NCBI GenBank assembly: GCA_964448855.1
Contig: CAYUXI010000023.1
Location: 1-28,005 of the forward strand
Direction: 5' to 3'
Origin: QAMX01 sp964448855
GTDB taxonomy: Bacteria > Bacillota > Clostridia > Oscillospirales > QAMX01
DNA length: 28,005 nucleotides
The notes under the pieces were generated by a model. The model was not told the origin of the DNA, did not search any database, and saw only the letters and a program-made list of their open reading frames with translations. A program made the position numbers and the translations under genes. The stretch's first letter is position 1; each line of letters starts with the position of its first letter. This document shows, piece after piece, positions 1 to 7,661 of this stretch.

Positions 1-114
1 TCGTGAATTTTAGTTGGAACTATGATAACATATCCATCAGAAATTGTCAAGAAAACGAACGCGAAGGCTGATGCGAATTGCCTGGGATTTCTGCAAAAAA
101 GACGGCGAACAACA

Positions 115-143
115 TTGACAAAATGCGACAAAAATAGTATAAT
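115..143 (+). promoter_or_regulatory. Sigma-A promoter of rsmE
   Basis: A perfect -35 TTGACA (115-120) and a perfect -10 TATAAT (138-143) are separated by exactly 17 bases. It lies about 80 bases before the rsmE start codon and is the only strong promoter seen for the first plus-strand cluster. The first 114 bases of the window hold no gene I can support. Confidence 0.85.
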
Positions 144-224
144 AAATTGGGCTGTTTCACAATGCAAAAAACGCTTGCCAAACAGTCACGTCTACAATCC
201 TTTGCAGGAAAAGGAGCCGTCAAA

Positions 225-956
225 ATGCCACGTTTCTTTGTGGAGCAGTCCGTTGTGCCGGGGCAACCGCTTGTTCTGGACGGAGAAAATGCCCATCATA
301 TTTCGTTTTCTCTGCGGATGCGCGTGGGAGAACGGCTGGTTGTGTGCGCCGGAGGCCAGGCCTTCCCGTGCAGTATTCAATCCTTTACCGCCTCGGAAGT
401 GACCGTTCTGCCGGAGGCTCCGCTGCCGGAAACGGAACCGGATTTGTCTGTTTCCGTCTATCTGGCACTTTCAAAAGGCGATAAATTCGATTTCTGTATT
501 CAAAAATGCATCGAACTCGGCGCAACGGAAATCATCCCGTTCCGCTCGGAATTTTGCATTGTCAAGGGCAATGGTGCCGATACCAAGGAGGAACGCCGCC
601 AGAAGATCGCCATGGAAGCCGCGAAGCAATGCGGAAGAACCGTTGTGCCGAGGGTCTGGCCGGTCTGCTCATTTGAAACGGCGCTGCAGCGCGGCGCGCA
701 GACGGATCTGCGCCTCTTCTGCAGCGAACGCCCGGATGCATCCGCTCTGTCTGCGCTGCTGCGCGACGGTTGGCAGACAAGCTGCAAAACGGTCAGCGTT
801 TTTACGGGGCCGGAAGGCGGTTTTGCACAAAAGGAGTTTGACAAAGCCGCCGAAATGGGATATAATATGATTACGCTCGGCAAACGGATTCTTCGCTGCG
901 AGACGGCTCCGCTCTGCGTGCTGTCCGCTCTGATGTATGCGTCGGGCGAGTTTTAA
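225..956 (+). CDS. rsmE: 16S rRNA (uracil1498-N3)-methyltransferase, RsmE family
   Basis: A 243-residue SPOUT-class methyltransferase that, in the family, methylates N3 of U1498 in 16S rRNA using S-adenosylmethionine in the cytoplasm. Visible signatures are the small N-terminal PUA-like part (residues 1 to about 70, beginning MPRFF), the knot motif GPEGGF at 195-200, and the C-terminal LGKRILRCETA at 218-228, both characteristic of RsmE. The length matches the usual 240-250. The open frame extends upstream to 147, but I chose ATG 225 because AAGGAG lies at 211-216 and because family proteins start with a short M-x-R-F-F sequence. It is the first gene after a consensus promoter; no prmA (its frequent neighbour) is in the window. 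Family assignment is firm; activity is inferred from homology. Confidence 0.95.
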   Translation: MPRFFVEQSVVPGQPLVLDGENAHHISFSLRMRVGERLVVCAGGQAFPCSIQSFTASEVTVLPEAPLPETEPDLSVSVYLALSKGDKFDFCIQKCIELGATEIIPFRSEFCIVKGNGADTKEERRQKIAMEAAKQCGRTVVPRVWPVCSFETALQRGAQTDLRLFCSERPDASALSALLRDGWQTSCKTVSVFTGPEGGFAQKEFDKAAEMGYNMITLGKRILRCETAPLCVLSALMYASGEF

Positions 957-969
957 CAGGCAAACCAAC

Positions 970-989
970 CGATTCTCAGGAATCGATTT
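970..989 (+). terminator. Weak hairpin after rsmE
   Basis: A short stem, CGATTC (970-975) with GAATCG (980-985) around a TCAG loop, is followed by ATTTTC. It could partly terminate or merely attenuate transcription into the next gene; the stem is only 6 bp and the T run is short. Confidence 0.35.
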
Positions 990-1021
990 TCAAAATGAGG
1001 GAACAGGCAGGAGGTTTTTTT

Positions 1022-1837
1022 ATGAGAAATGTGTCTCCCAAAACTTCGAGCACATCGAGAACAAAAAAACAGCTGGAGGAGCTGTCCACCAATAAAATGT
1101 TGCTGGTTTTCGGCGTTTCGGCGCTTTATCTTTTTCTGATGTCCTTGATTCGAAACAGCGTGCAGATGGTCGGTCAGAGCCGCTCCACCACAGCGACGGT
1201 AATTTACGCCGTCCTGCTCCTGACTTCACTGGCACTGATTCCGATTGGCCTGATCGTCTATTATCGGATGCGCCACGCCGGCAAACAGCCGCAGTATCGG
1301 CTGATCAACGGCATCAATGTCTCCATGCTGGCTCTCGTCGTTTTCTGCTGCGCCGCAGCACAATATCTCTTCGGCCTCGGTGATATGGGCATGAAGGTGA
1401 CGTACCTGTCCGTTGTAGCCGCCGCCGCACTGTCGATCATCTACTGGATTTTCCGCCGGGAATGCTGGCTGTCGATGCTGATCCTCGGCATCAGCGCACT
1501 CGTTGACTACCTCCTGTACCGTCTACCGTATGCACTTTCCATCTGGATGGATTCCTGGAAGCTGCTCGGCGCACTCTATGCGCTGGCACTCGTGATCGGG
1601 ATTGGCGCCCTCCTGCTCCTGAAAAAGAACAAGGGTACTCTCCGTTTCGGTCAACGCAAGGTTCAGCTGCTGCCCACCTCCTTCAATTACTGGCCGGTGC
1701 TGGCTGCAATTGTCTTTGCTGCTGCAGTTTTTGCACTGTGCGTGCTGCTCGGCTCCTACTGCTTCTACTATGCCGTCTTCGCAATGGCCATTGTCCTGGT
1801 TGGATACGGCGTTTATTCCATTCTTCTGATGATCTGA
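1022..1837 (+). CDS. Polytopic membrane protein of unknown function
   Basis: A 271-residue protein with a polar, positively charged N-terminus (about 25 residues rich in Ser, Thr, Lys) followed by roughly seven or eight hydrophobic segments, near residues 27-45, 56-78, 96-115, 122-140, 146-162, 175-196 and two close together at about 215-270. It has no recognisable enzymatic motif and I cannot assign a family. Start ATG 1022 follows GCAGGAGG (spacing about 7); the frame also opens at 995 without a good ribosome binding site. It sits 65 bases after rsmE and 34 bases before the next gene in the same direction, so it probably shares the rsmE transcript. A transporter or envelope role is possible but not shown by the sequence. 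Confidence 0.75.
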   Translation: MRNVSPKTSSTSRTKKQLEELSTNKMLLVFGVSALYLFLMSLIRNSVQMVGQSRSTTATVIYAVLLLTSLALIPIGLIVYYRMRHAGKQPQYRLINGINVSMLALVVFCCAAAQYLFGLGDMGMKVTYLSVVAAAALSIIYWIFRRECWLSMLILGISALVDYLLYRLPYALSIWMDSWKLLGALYALALVIGIGALLLLKKNKGTLRFGQRKVQLLPTSFNYWPVLAAIVFAAAVFALCVLLGSYCFYYAVFAMAIVLVGYGVYSILLMI

Positions 1838-1871
1838 ACCGTTCCATCACCCCGTTGAAAGGAGAACAACC

Positions 1872-3437
1872 ATGCCCTTGAACAAACCGTCCGTCGCCGA
1901 GAAAGATGTCGTGACCTGCAAGTCCTTCCTTCAAAAAATGGTCGAACGCTTTGAATTGGACGATGCTGCGCTCCCAACCAAACCCGAAGCCAATCCGTTG
2001 CCCAATGGTGCAGCGACCTGCTGGTGCCGCGCCAAAGACGGTGCCCTCTGGCAGGCAAACGAACGCGGCCTCGTTCGCATCGCACAGGAAGCATACTTCC
2101 GCGATGACGTTCAGTACATGAACGCGCCGCGCTATCTGGCCTCCAACGATGTGACAGCGATTTGCCCGGATGAACACAATGGCGTCTGGGTTTGGACTGG
2201 TGCGGGCGTTTCCCATATCTTTTACCGGGAAATGACGCTGGAACAGAAGGCAGCCATCTATGATGCCCGCGTTCCGCTCCGTCAGGTTCGGCATGGCTTC
2301 GTCACAACGCCGCGCCTGAAGCGTCCGGGGGATTTCTCGGAGTTCACCCATGAAAGCTCCGACAATGACGGCCTCTGGACGGCCATGTACGCCGCCGGTG
2401 CCTGCTATGAATACGCCGTGACGGGCAGCGCGGATGCACTCCAACGTGCAACCGCAGCGACGGAAGCGGTTCTGAGCCTCGTCGATGTCACCGGGATTCC
2501 CGGATACTTTGCCCGTTCCTTTGTCACGGACGGAGAAACGTTGCCGGAAGACGGATTCTGGATTACCAAGGAAGGCTCGGACGTCATCTGGAAATCCGAT
2601 ACCTCCAGCGACGAGGTCGTCGGCCATTTCTTGATCTACCTGCTGGCACATGAATTTTTGCCGGACGAAGCGTTGAAGGCCAAAATCCGCCGAATTGCCG
2701 GAGAGGTCGCCGATTACATCATCGACCACGACTACTATTTCATCGACGTCACCGGCCGCCCGACGCTCTGGGGAAACTGGAACCTCGACTATATCAACGG
2801 CCGCGGCTATGAGGATACCGCTCTGAACGCCGCCGAACTGCTCAGCCATATCAAAGTGGCCGCCTACCTGACCGGCGAGGAACGGTTCGAAAAAGAGTAT
2901 CAGAAGCTGATCGATCTCGGCTATGTCGATCTCTGCTGTGCGTATCTATCCCGCAAAGAGCCCACCTTCAATTACTCAGATGAGGAGCTCTGCTATCTGA
3001 CCTACCTGCCGCTGATTCTTCTGGAAAAGGATCCGGCACTCCTGGCCAAATACCGGGAGGGTATGAGCCAATGGTGGCAGAACATTCAGCGCGAATTGAA
3101 TCCGCTCTGGGCATACATCTACAAGCTGATTGATCCGGAACTGGATTATGATATGGAAGGCTGCCTCTGGACGCTGCGTCGCCTGCCGCTGGACCTCCGA
3201 CATTTCGACTCCCATCAGGATCAACGCGCCGATCTGGTCTTCGAGGACGACATGGATCGGCATGGCAGCCATCAGACGCTGACGCTGCTGCCGCCGGATG
3301 AACGCCGTATCATGAAGTGGAACGGTAACCCCTTCAGCCTCCGCAGCCGCGGCGATGAACTGGAGGAAGAACCCGGCACCATCTTCACCTTCCCGTACTG
3401 GCTCGGCCGGTATTACGGCTTCCTGACAGAAGAATAA
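1872..3437 (+). CDS. Uncharacterised protein: propeller-like repeats plus putative (alpha/alpha)-barrel
   Basis: A 521-residue protein without a signal peptide or membrane segment, so probably cytoplasmic. Residues about 47-115 contain two blade-like repeats (patterns G-A-L-W..R-G-L-V-R-I and G-V-W-V-W-T-G-A-G-V) resembling the ligand-binding propeller repeats of two-component sensors. From about residue 150 onward, helical stretches with D-G-L-W-T-A-M-Y, the T-G-I-P-G-Y-F-A-R-S segment and D-T-S-S-D-E-V-V-G-H recall six-hairpin (alpha/alpha)6 glycosidases and lyases. This fold assignment is my inference; catalytic residues are not established. Start ATG 1872 has GAAAGGAG just upstream. It is followed directly by a strong terminator, so it is the last gene of the rsmE cluster. 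A carbohydrate-active role is plausible, but I do not recognise a named family. Confidence 0.75.
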   Translation: MPLNKPSVAEKDVVTCKSFLQKMVERFELDDAALPTKPEANPLPNGAATCWCRAKDGALWQANERGLVRIAQEAYFRDDVQYMNAPRYLASNDVTAICPDEHNGVWVWTGAGVSHIFYREMTLEQKAAIYDARVPLRQVRHGFVTTPRLKRPGDFSEFTHESSDNDGLWTAMYAAGACYEYAVTGSADALQRATAATEAVLSLVDVTGIPGYFARSFVTDGETLPEDGFWITKEGSDVIWKSDTSSDEVVGHFLIYLLAHEFLPDEALKAKIRRIAGEVADYIIDHDYYFIDVTGRPTLWGNWNLDYINGRGYEDTALNAAELLSHIKVAAYLTGEERFEKEYQKLIDLGYVDLCCAYLSRKEPTFNYSDEELCYLTYLPLILLEKDPALLAKYREGMSQWWQNIQRELNPLWAYIYKLIDPELDYDMEGCLWTLRRLPLDLRHFDSHQDQRADLVFEDDMDRHGSHQTLTLLPPDERRIMKWNGNPFSLRSRGDELEEEPGTIFTFPYWLGRYYGFLTEE

Positions 3438-3446
3438 TGCTGTCAA

Positions 3447-3479
3447 ATCCCGCCGGATGATTCCGGCGGGATTTTTTTT
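3447..3479 (+). terminator. Rho-independent terminator after the propeller/barrel gene
   Basis: An 11-bp GC-rich perfect stem (ATCCCGCCGGA at 3447-3457 with TCCGGCGGGAT at 3462-3472, loop of four) runs directly into eight T residues. It starts 10 bases after the stop codon. Confidence 0.92.
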
Positions 3480-3746
3480 GCCCATCGTCTGGCACAAGAA
3501 ACGGTCGGCGTCTGAAACGTCTTGCGCTCTCTCCAAAATCCGTTCTTCGTATCCAATGTGGATAACAATGCACTGGCCACACATACCAAAGCGGACGGTT
3601 CTCTGAACAGATAGTCTGCATCCTGCCGAGAAGATGCCACACCCCTCACCCCACGGCAGAATGTATCGCGCAAAGACAGGCACAAATCCAAACCACCGGC
3701 GCAACGACTGAAAACCAACTGTGTTGCACTCCGACAACGCCGAACG
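3480..3746. other. Gene-free stretch between two terminators, with one DnaA box
   Basis: About 270 bases between the plus-strand terminator and the minus-strand terminator carry no supported gene; frames here on the minus strand lack a ribosome binding site and family motifs. The only recognisable element is TGTGGATAA at 3557-3565, the exact complement of the DnaA box consensus TTATCCACA. A single box may be fortuitous. Confidence 0.5.
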
Positions 3747-3788
3747 CAAAAAAAGCCGTGGAAAAGCTGCAAGCTTTTCCACGGCTTT
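3747..3788 (-). terminator. Terminator of the NifU-like/GGGtGRT operon
   Basis: A perfect 17-bp stem (3752-3768 with 3772-3788, loop of three) is followed on the minus strand by seven T residues (complement of the A run ending at 3753). It lies about 30 bases after the stop codon of the GGGtGRT gene. The T run on the plus side is absent, so it is polar for the minus strand. Confidence 0.9.
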
Positions 3789-3820
3789 CTGCCATTTCAG
3801 AGAAGAAAAAGCGGTTTGAA

Positions 3821-4816
3821 TTACTTCAGAGCTTCTTCGACAGCCACGGCGCAGGCGACGGTGGCACCGACCATCGGGTTGTTGCCCATGCCGATCAGAC
3901 CCATCATTTCGACGTGTGCCGGAACGGAAGAAGAACCGGCAAACTGCGCATCGCCGTGCATTCTGCCCATCGAGTCGGTCAGACCGTAGGAAGCCGGGCC
4001 GGCTGCCATGTTGTCCGGATGCAGGGTACGACCCGTACCGCCGCCGGAAGCAACGGAGAAGTACTTCTTGTTGTTCTCGTAGCTCCACTTCTTGTAGGTA
4101 CCGGCAACCAGATGCTGGAAACGCGTCGGGTTCGTCGAGTTACCCGTGATGGAGACGTCAACGCCTTCGTGAACCATGATGGCCACGCCTTCCTGAACGT
4201 CGTTGGCACCATAGCACTTGACCTTTGCGCGGTCGCCGTCGGAGAACGGAACCTCGCGGACGATTTTCAGTTCGCCGGTTGCAAAGTCATAGTCGGTTTC
4301 GACGTAGGTAAAGCCGTTGATACGGGAGATGATATATGCAGCGTCCTTGCCCAGACCGTTCAGAATGACGCGGAGCGGGGAGGTACGAACCTTGTTGGCC
4401 GTCAGAGCGATTTTCAGAGCGCCTTCGGCAGCGGCGAAGGATTCGTGACCGGCGAGGAAGCAGAAGCACTGCGTCTCTTCGCGGAGCAGCATGGCACCCA
4501 GATTCCCGTGGCCAAGGCCGACCTTCCGGTTCTCTGCAACGGAGCCCGGAATGCAGAATGCCTGCAGACCAATGCCAATGGCTTCGGAAGCGTCCGCTGC
4601 GTTGGTGCAGCCCTTCTTGATTGCAATGGCGCAGCCGAGCGTGTAGGCCCAGACAGCGTTTTCAAATGCGATCGGCTGTGTGCTCTTGATGATGGCATTG
4701 ACATCAATGCCCTTGGAGAGGCAGAGGTCTCTTGCATCCTCGATTTTTTCGAAACCGTATTCGGCGCAAACCTGGTTGATTTTGTCGATACGTCTTTCAT
4801 AGCCTTCAAACAACAT
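3821..4816 (-). CDS. GGGtGRT family protein
   Basis: A 331-residue soluble protein carrying S-G-G-G-T-G-R-T at about residues 257-264, the signature that names this family. Other conserved-looking stretches are G-H-G-N-L-G-A-M-L (102-110), C-F-C-F-L-A-G-H-E-S (117-126) and the glycine-rich C-terminus with H-G-D-A-Q-F-A-G. The family is known from genome annotation of anaerobes, typically beside a NifU-like protein, but to my knowledge its reaction is not established. Cysteines at 17, 32, 62, 70, 88, 117, 119, 201 and 322 could matter for metal or cluster handling; that is inference. ATG 4816 is preceded on the minus strand by AAAGGGGG, and the gene begins 17 bases after the NifU-like stop codon, indicating one transcript. 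It has no transmembrane segment. Confidence 0.93.
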   Translation of the reverse strand: MLFEGYERRIDKINQVCAEYGFEKIEDARDLCLSKGIDVNAIIKSTQPIAFENAVWAYTLGCAIAIKKGCTNAADASEAIGIGLQAFCIPGSVAENRKVGLGHGNLGAMLLREETQCFCFLAGHESFAAAEGALKIALTANKVRTSPLRVILNGLGKDAAYIISRINGFTYVETDYDFATGELKIVREVPFSDGDRAKVKCYGANDVQEGVAIMVHEGVDVSITGNSTNPTRFQHLVAGTYKKWSYENNKKYFSVASGGGTGRTLHPDNMAAGPASYGLTDSMGRMHGDAQFAGSSSVPAHVEMMGLIGMGNNPMVGATVACAVAVEEALK

Positions 4817-4833
4817 TGCAAAAGCCCCCTTTC

Positions 4834-5526
4834 TCAGTTCTTGCGCGGATCGATGTAGGAATCCGCGCCGTCAAAACGACCATACGTGCCGATGTTCTTC
4901 TCGTAGGCTTCCTTCGGATCCACACCATCACGAATGGCCTGCATCATCTTGCCGATGTGAACGAACTTGTAGCCGATGATTTCCTTGTTCTTGTCCAGTG
5001 CGAGCTGCAGAACGTAGCCTTCGGACATTTCCAGATAACGTGCGCCCTTCGCCTTGGTGCCAAACATGGTACCAACCTGAGAACGCAGACCCTTACCGAG
5101 GTCTTCCAGAGAAGCACCGATCGGGAGGCCGTTTTCGGAGAATGCAGTCTGGCTTCTGCCGTACGCAAGCTGCTTGAAGATCTCACGCATGGCGACGTTG
5201 ATTGCATCGCAGACCAGGTCGGTATTCAGAGCTTCCAGCAGAGTTTTGCCCTGCAGAATTTCTGCGGCCATGGCGGCAGAGTGAGTCATGCCGGAACAAC
5301 CGAGCGTTTCAACCAGCGCCTCTTCAATGATACCGTTTTTGACGTTGAGCGTCAGTTTGCAGCAGCCCTGCTGCGGTGCGCACCAGCCAATCCCGTGGGA
5401 CAGGCCGGAAATGTCAGAAATCTGCTTGGACTTGACCCATTTTCCTTCTTCCGGAATGGGGGCAGGACCATGATCGCAGCCCTTGGCAATGACGCACATG
5501 CTTTCAACTTCATGAGAATAATTCAT
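4834..5526 (-). CDS. NifU-like iron-sulfur cluster scaffold protein
   Basis: A 230-residue protein related to the NifU/IscU N-terminal scaffold fold on which Fe-S clusters are assembled. Residues 74-90 (T-L-G-C-S-G-M-T-H-S) match the central G-C-x-x-S segment of IscU/SufU, and W-C-A-P-Q-Q-G-C-C at 48-56 lies where the first scaffold cysteine is expected. Cysteines are at 11, 17, 49, 55, 56, 77 and 106; the usual third scaffold cysteine near the C-terminal third of the domain is absent, and about 70 extra residues follow. This architecture is that of the scaffold-like partner of GGGtGRT proteins rather than a general IscU. ATG 5526 follows AAAGGAG. It is the promoter-proximal gene of the two-gene operon. 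The Fe-S role is inferred from the fold family. Confidence 0.88.
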   Translation of the reverse strand: MNYSHEVESMCVIAKGCDHGPAPIPEEGKWVKSKQISDISGLSHGIGWCAPQQGCCKLTLNVKNGIIEEALVETLGCSGMTHSAAMAAEILQGKTLLEALNTDLVCDAINVAMREIFKQLAYGRSQTAFSENGLPIGASLEDLGKGLRSQVGTMFGTKAKGARYLEMSEGYVLQLALDKNKEIIGYKFVHIGKMMQAIRDGVDPKEAYEKNIGTYGRFDGADSYIDPRKN

Positions 5527-5587
5527 ACGTCTGCTCCTTTATGCTTTTTTGATACGATGAACGGGAATGCAAATTTCATTAACCACT

Positions 5588-5616
5588 ATTATATCATATT
5601 CCGCGCCGAAAGTAAA
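5588..5616 (-). promoter_or_regulatory. Promoter of the NifU-like/GGGtGRT operon
   Basis: Read on the minus strand, a -35 TTTACT (complement of 5611-5616) and a perfect -10 TATAAT (complement of 5588-5593) are 17 bases apart. It gives a leader of about 55 bases before the NifU-like start codon. Confidence 0.78.
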
Positions 5617-5670
5617 TGAGCAGATTCGACAAATTCGGCGTTTTCGATCAAAAACACGCAATTTTCTTTC

Positions 5671-5700
5671 CGGACAAAAGCACCGCCCCGCGCATACAAT
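5671..5700 (+). promoter_or_regulatory. Possible promoter of the M14 peptidase gene
   Basis: CGGACA (5671-5676) and TACAAT (5695-5700) are 18 bases apart and lie 26 bases before the start codon. Both hexamers match consensus at four or five of six positions, so this is a modest candidate. Confidence 0.4.
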
Positions 5701-5725
5701 GGACTGAAACCAATCGCAGAAGGGA

Positions 5726-7012
5726 ATGATTCCAATCGAACTCCTCAAATTCGGCGCAAAAGGGCCATCCGTGGCGCTGCTGCAGACGGCGCTGAAGCGT
5801 GCGGGTGTTTTGCCTGACAAACCGGATGGCCTCTTCGGTGAACGAACCCGACAGGCCGTCATACGATTCCAGCAACAGCAGGGACTGACGCCGGACGGCG
5901 TGGTCGGCCCCCAAACGCACACCGCGCTGATGCCGCTCTACACAGGCAGTGGCCGCCATACGGTTGCCCGCGGCGACACCTTCTACCGCCTGGCGCAGCG
6001 CTACGGCACGACCGTGCAGGCCATCGCGATCGCCAATCCGGGTGTGCAGCCGAACCGCCTGCAGATCGGCCAAATGCTGGTGATTCCGCTGAAATTTCCC
6101 GTCGTTGCAACGGATATCCCGGTGTCGGCAGAAATTGTCGCGATCGAACTTGAAGGGCTGACGATGCGCTACCCGTTTCTCCGGACAGGCGGCATCGGAA
6201 CCGATTCGACCGGCCGGCAGATTCCGTACCTGTCCATCGGCACCGGAGCAAAGGAGGTTTTCTATAACGGAGCCCATCATGCAAACGAGTGGATCACCAC
6301 ACTGCTTTTGATGCGCCTGTGCGAATCGTATGCCGAGGCGATTGCGTATGACCGCAACTTTTTCGGCCAGCGGGCAGCTGCTTTGGCGGCGTAGACCACC
6401 CTGTACGTCGCACCCCTCGTCAACCCCGGCGGAGTCGATCTCGTGACCGGCGCCCTGACCGGCGGCGACGTCTATGAACAGGCACGCACCATTGCAGATG
6501 CTTACCCGCAGATTCCGTTTCCAAACGGCTGGAAGGCCGACCTGGACGGCATTGACCCCAACCTGTCCTATCCGGCGGAGTGGCAGCGCGCACGGGAGAT
6601 CAAATTCGCAGAGGGGTATACATCGCCCGCCCCGCGTGACTATGTCGGGGAGGCACCGCTTGCAGCGCGGGAAAGCCGTGCCGTTTATGATTTCACAAAT
6701 GCCCACAACTTCCACCTGACGATCTCATGGCACACGCAGGGTGAGGTGATCTACTGGCAGTTTTTGCAAATTCGCCCGCCGATGGCGGAATCAATCGGGA
6801 CATCCTTTGCAGAGACCAGCGGATACGAACTGGCCGAAACGCCGTATGCATCCTCCTTCGCCGGCTACAAAGACTGGTTCCTGCAACAGTTTCAACGGCC
6901 GAGCTACACCGTGGAAGCCGGCCGCGGCGAAAATCCGCTGCCGCTGGAGCAGTTCCAAAAGATCTACGAAGACAATCTCGGCATCTTTGCGCTCGGACTC
7001 TGCCTGGCCTGA
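5726..7012 (+). pseudogene. M14-family cell-wall peptidase with PG-binding and LysM domains, split by an in-frame TAG
   Basis: The reading frame from ATG 5726 to the TGA at 7012 would encode about 428 residues but contains TAG at 6392-6394. Before it are a peptidoglycan-binding domain (residues about 6-68), a LysM domain (about 76-122, with G-D-T-F-Y-R-L-A) and the first zinc ligands H185-x-x-E188 of an M14 metallocarboxypeptidase. After it, still in frame, come T-L-Y-V-A-P-L-V-N-P-G-G, the third zinc ligand in W-H-T-Q-G and the probable catalytic Glu in T-V-E-A-G-R-G-E-N-P. Neither half (5726-6394, 222 aa; 6443-7012 open region) could be active alone. Intact relatives are typically gamma-D-glutamyl-L-diamino acid endopeptidases acting on muropeptides. 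There is no frameshift and the remaining sequence looks conserved, so the loss is recent, strain-specific, or a sequencing error. Confidence 0.85.
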
Positions 7013-7060
7013 CGGCGGAAGGGCAAAACGTCTGGCGCGATCGGCTCGGAACGGAACACA

Positions 7061-7091
7061 AAAAAGCGTGGACACCCTGTCCACGCTTTTT
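7061..7091. terminator. Bidirectional terminator between the M14 peptidase and secG
   Basis: A perfect 14-bp stem (7061-7074 with 7078-7091, loop CCC) begins with A residues and ends with T residues, so it can terminate the plus-strand peptidase transcript and the minus-strand secG transcript. Confidence 0.88.
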
Positions 7092-7102
7092 GCCGTATGG
7101 AT

Positions 7103-7339
7103 TTATTTGGAGAGCGAGATAATATTCAACGCGACTGTTGCAATGACGAAGATGATGCCGGCAATAATCGTCAGCTTATGCAGTTTGGCATCGATGTTCT
7201 TCACCTTGCTTTTTGCGACGAAGGACTCTGCCGCACCGCCAATCGCACCAAGACCATCCTTACTGCCACTCTGAAACAGAACGCTTAAAATCAGAACCAA
7301 CGCACAGAGAAGCTGAAGAATTGTAATTGCAATTTCCAT
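7103..7339 (-). CDS. secG: Preprotein translocase subunit SecG
   Basis: A 78-residue membrane protein with the SecG layout: a first transmembrane helix at residues 2-21, a glycine-rich cytoplasmic loop (Q-S-G-S-K-D-G-L-G-A-I-G-G-A at about 23-36), and a second helix at 55-75. SecG is a small accessory subunit of the SecYEG channel in the cytoplasmic membrane and helps SecA-driven export. The open frame runs to 7615, but the real start is the ATG complement at 7337-7339: it is preceded by GGAGGT and gives the family length. It has its own promoter and terminator, so it is a monocistronic unit. In many Bacillota rnr and smpB follow secG; they are not here. Confidence 0.93.
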   Translation of the reverse strand: MEIAITILQLLCALVLILSVLFQSGSKDGLGAIGGAAESFVAKSKVKNIDAKLHKLTIIAGIIFVIATVALNIISLSK

Positions 7340-7419
7340 CGAACAATACCTCCATTCATTCGCAAGTTCAGGCAGCCGGAAAGAACAAGCCGAATCTGCC
7401 AAGGTTTTACACTCATAGT

Positions 7420-7448
7420 ATGATATCATATTTCCTTGGAAATTGCAA
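7420..7448 (-). promoter_or_regulatory. secG promoter
   Basis: On the minus strand, -35 TTGCAA (7443-7448) and -10 TATCAT (complement of 7420-7425) are 17 bases apart, about 80 bases before the secG start codon. Confidence 0.78.
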
Positions 7449-7553
7449 GTGATATCCGATAAAAAATGAAAAAAATACCAGGCTGCTGCGCGCCAAAGCA
7501 GGGGAGAACGCGCGATCGAATGCGTCATTTCCGCTTTGTTCATCAAATCCCTC

Positions 7554-7582
7554 TTGACGAAGTTCGATGCCGGTGGTAAAAT
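7554..7582 (+). promoter_or_regulatory. Promoter of the methyltransferase-ecf operon
   Basis: TTGACG (7554-7559) and TAAAAT (7577-7582) are 17 bases apart, 80 bases before the methyltransferase start. It is the best promoter I see for the long plus-strand run up to 20916, though internal promoters may exist. Confidence 0.8.
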
Positions 7583-7661
7583 ATAGAAATAATGGAAACC
7601 TATCGATATATGCAACCATGATATCGAATCAGAAACGGCTTGAAATGGAGGACCCCGATCA

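Larger units (their letters stand above)
7340..7661. other. Divergent intergenic region between secG and the methyltransferase gene
   Basis: This 322-base stretch holds the secG promoter on the minus strand and the promoter of the long operon on the plus strand, plus both ribosome binding sites (GGAGGT for secG, GGAGGA at 7647-7652). About 100 bases between the two promoters carry nothing I recognise. Confidence 0.6.

Noticed and set aside
1683..2849. 388-codon open frame on the minus strand
   Set aside because: It is antisense to the propeller/barrel gene and the preceding membrane gene, crosses their boundary, and has no supporting start signal.
3758..4858. 366-codon open frame on the plus strand
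   Set aside because: It starts inside a terminator stem and runs antisense to the GGGtGRT gene; no motif or ribosome binding site.
6392..6394. Recoding of the TAG codon (pyrrolysine or amber suppression)
   Set aside because: No pyl genes or recoding structure are visible, and TAG serves as an ordinary stop for the gene ending at 18871. A nonsense mutation or sequence error is simpler.
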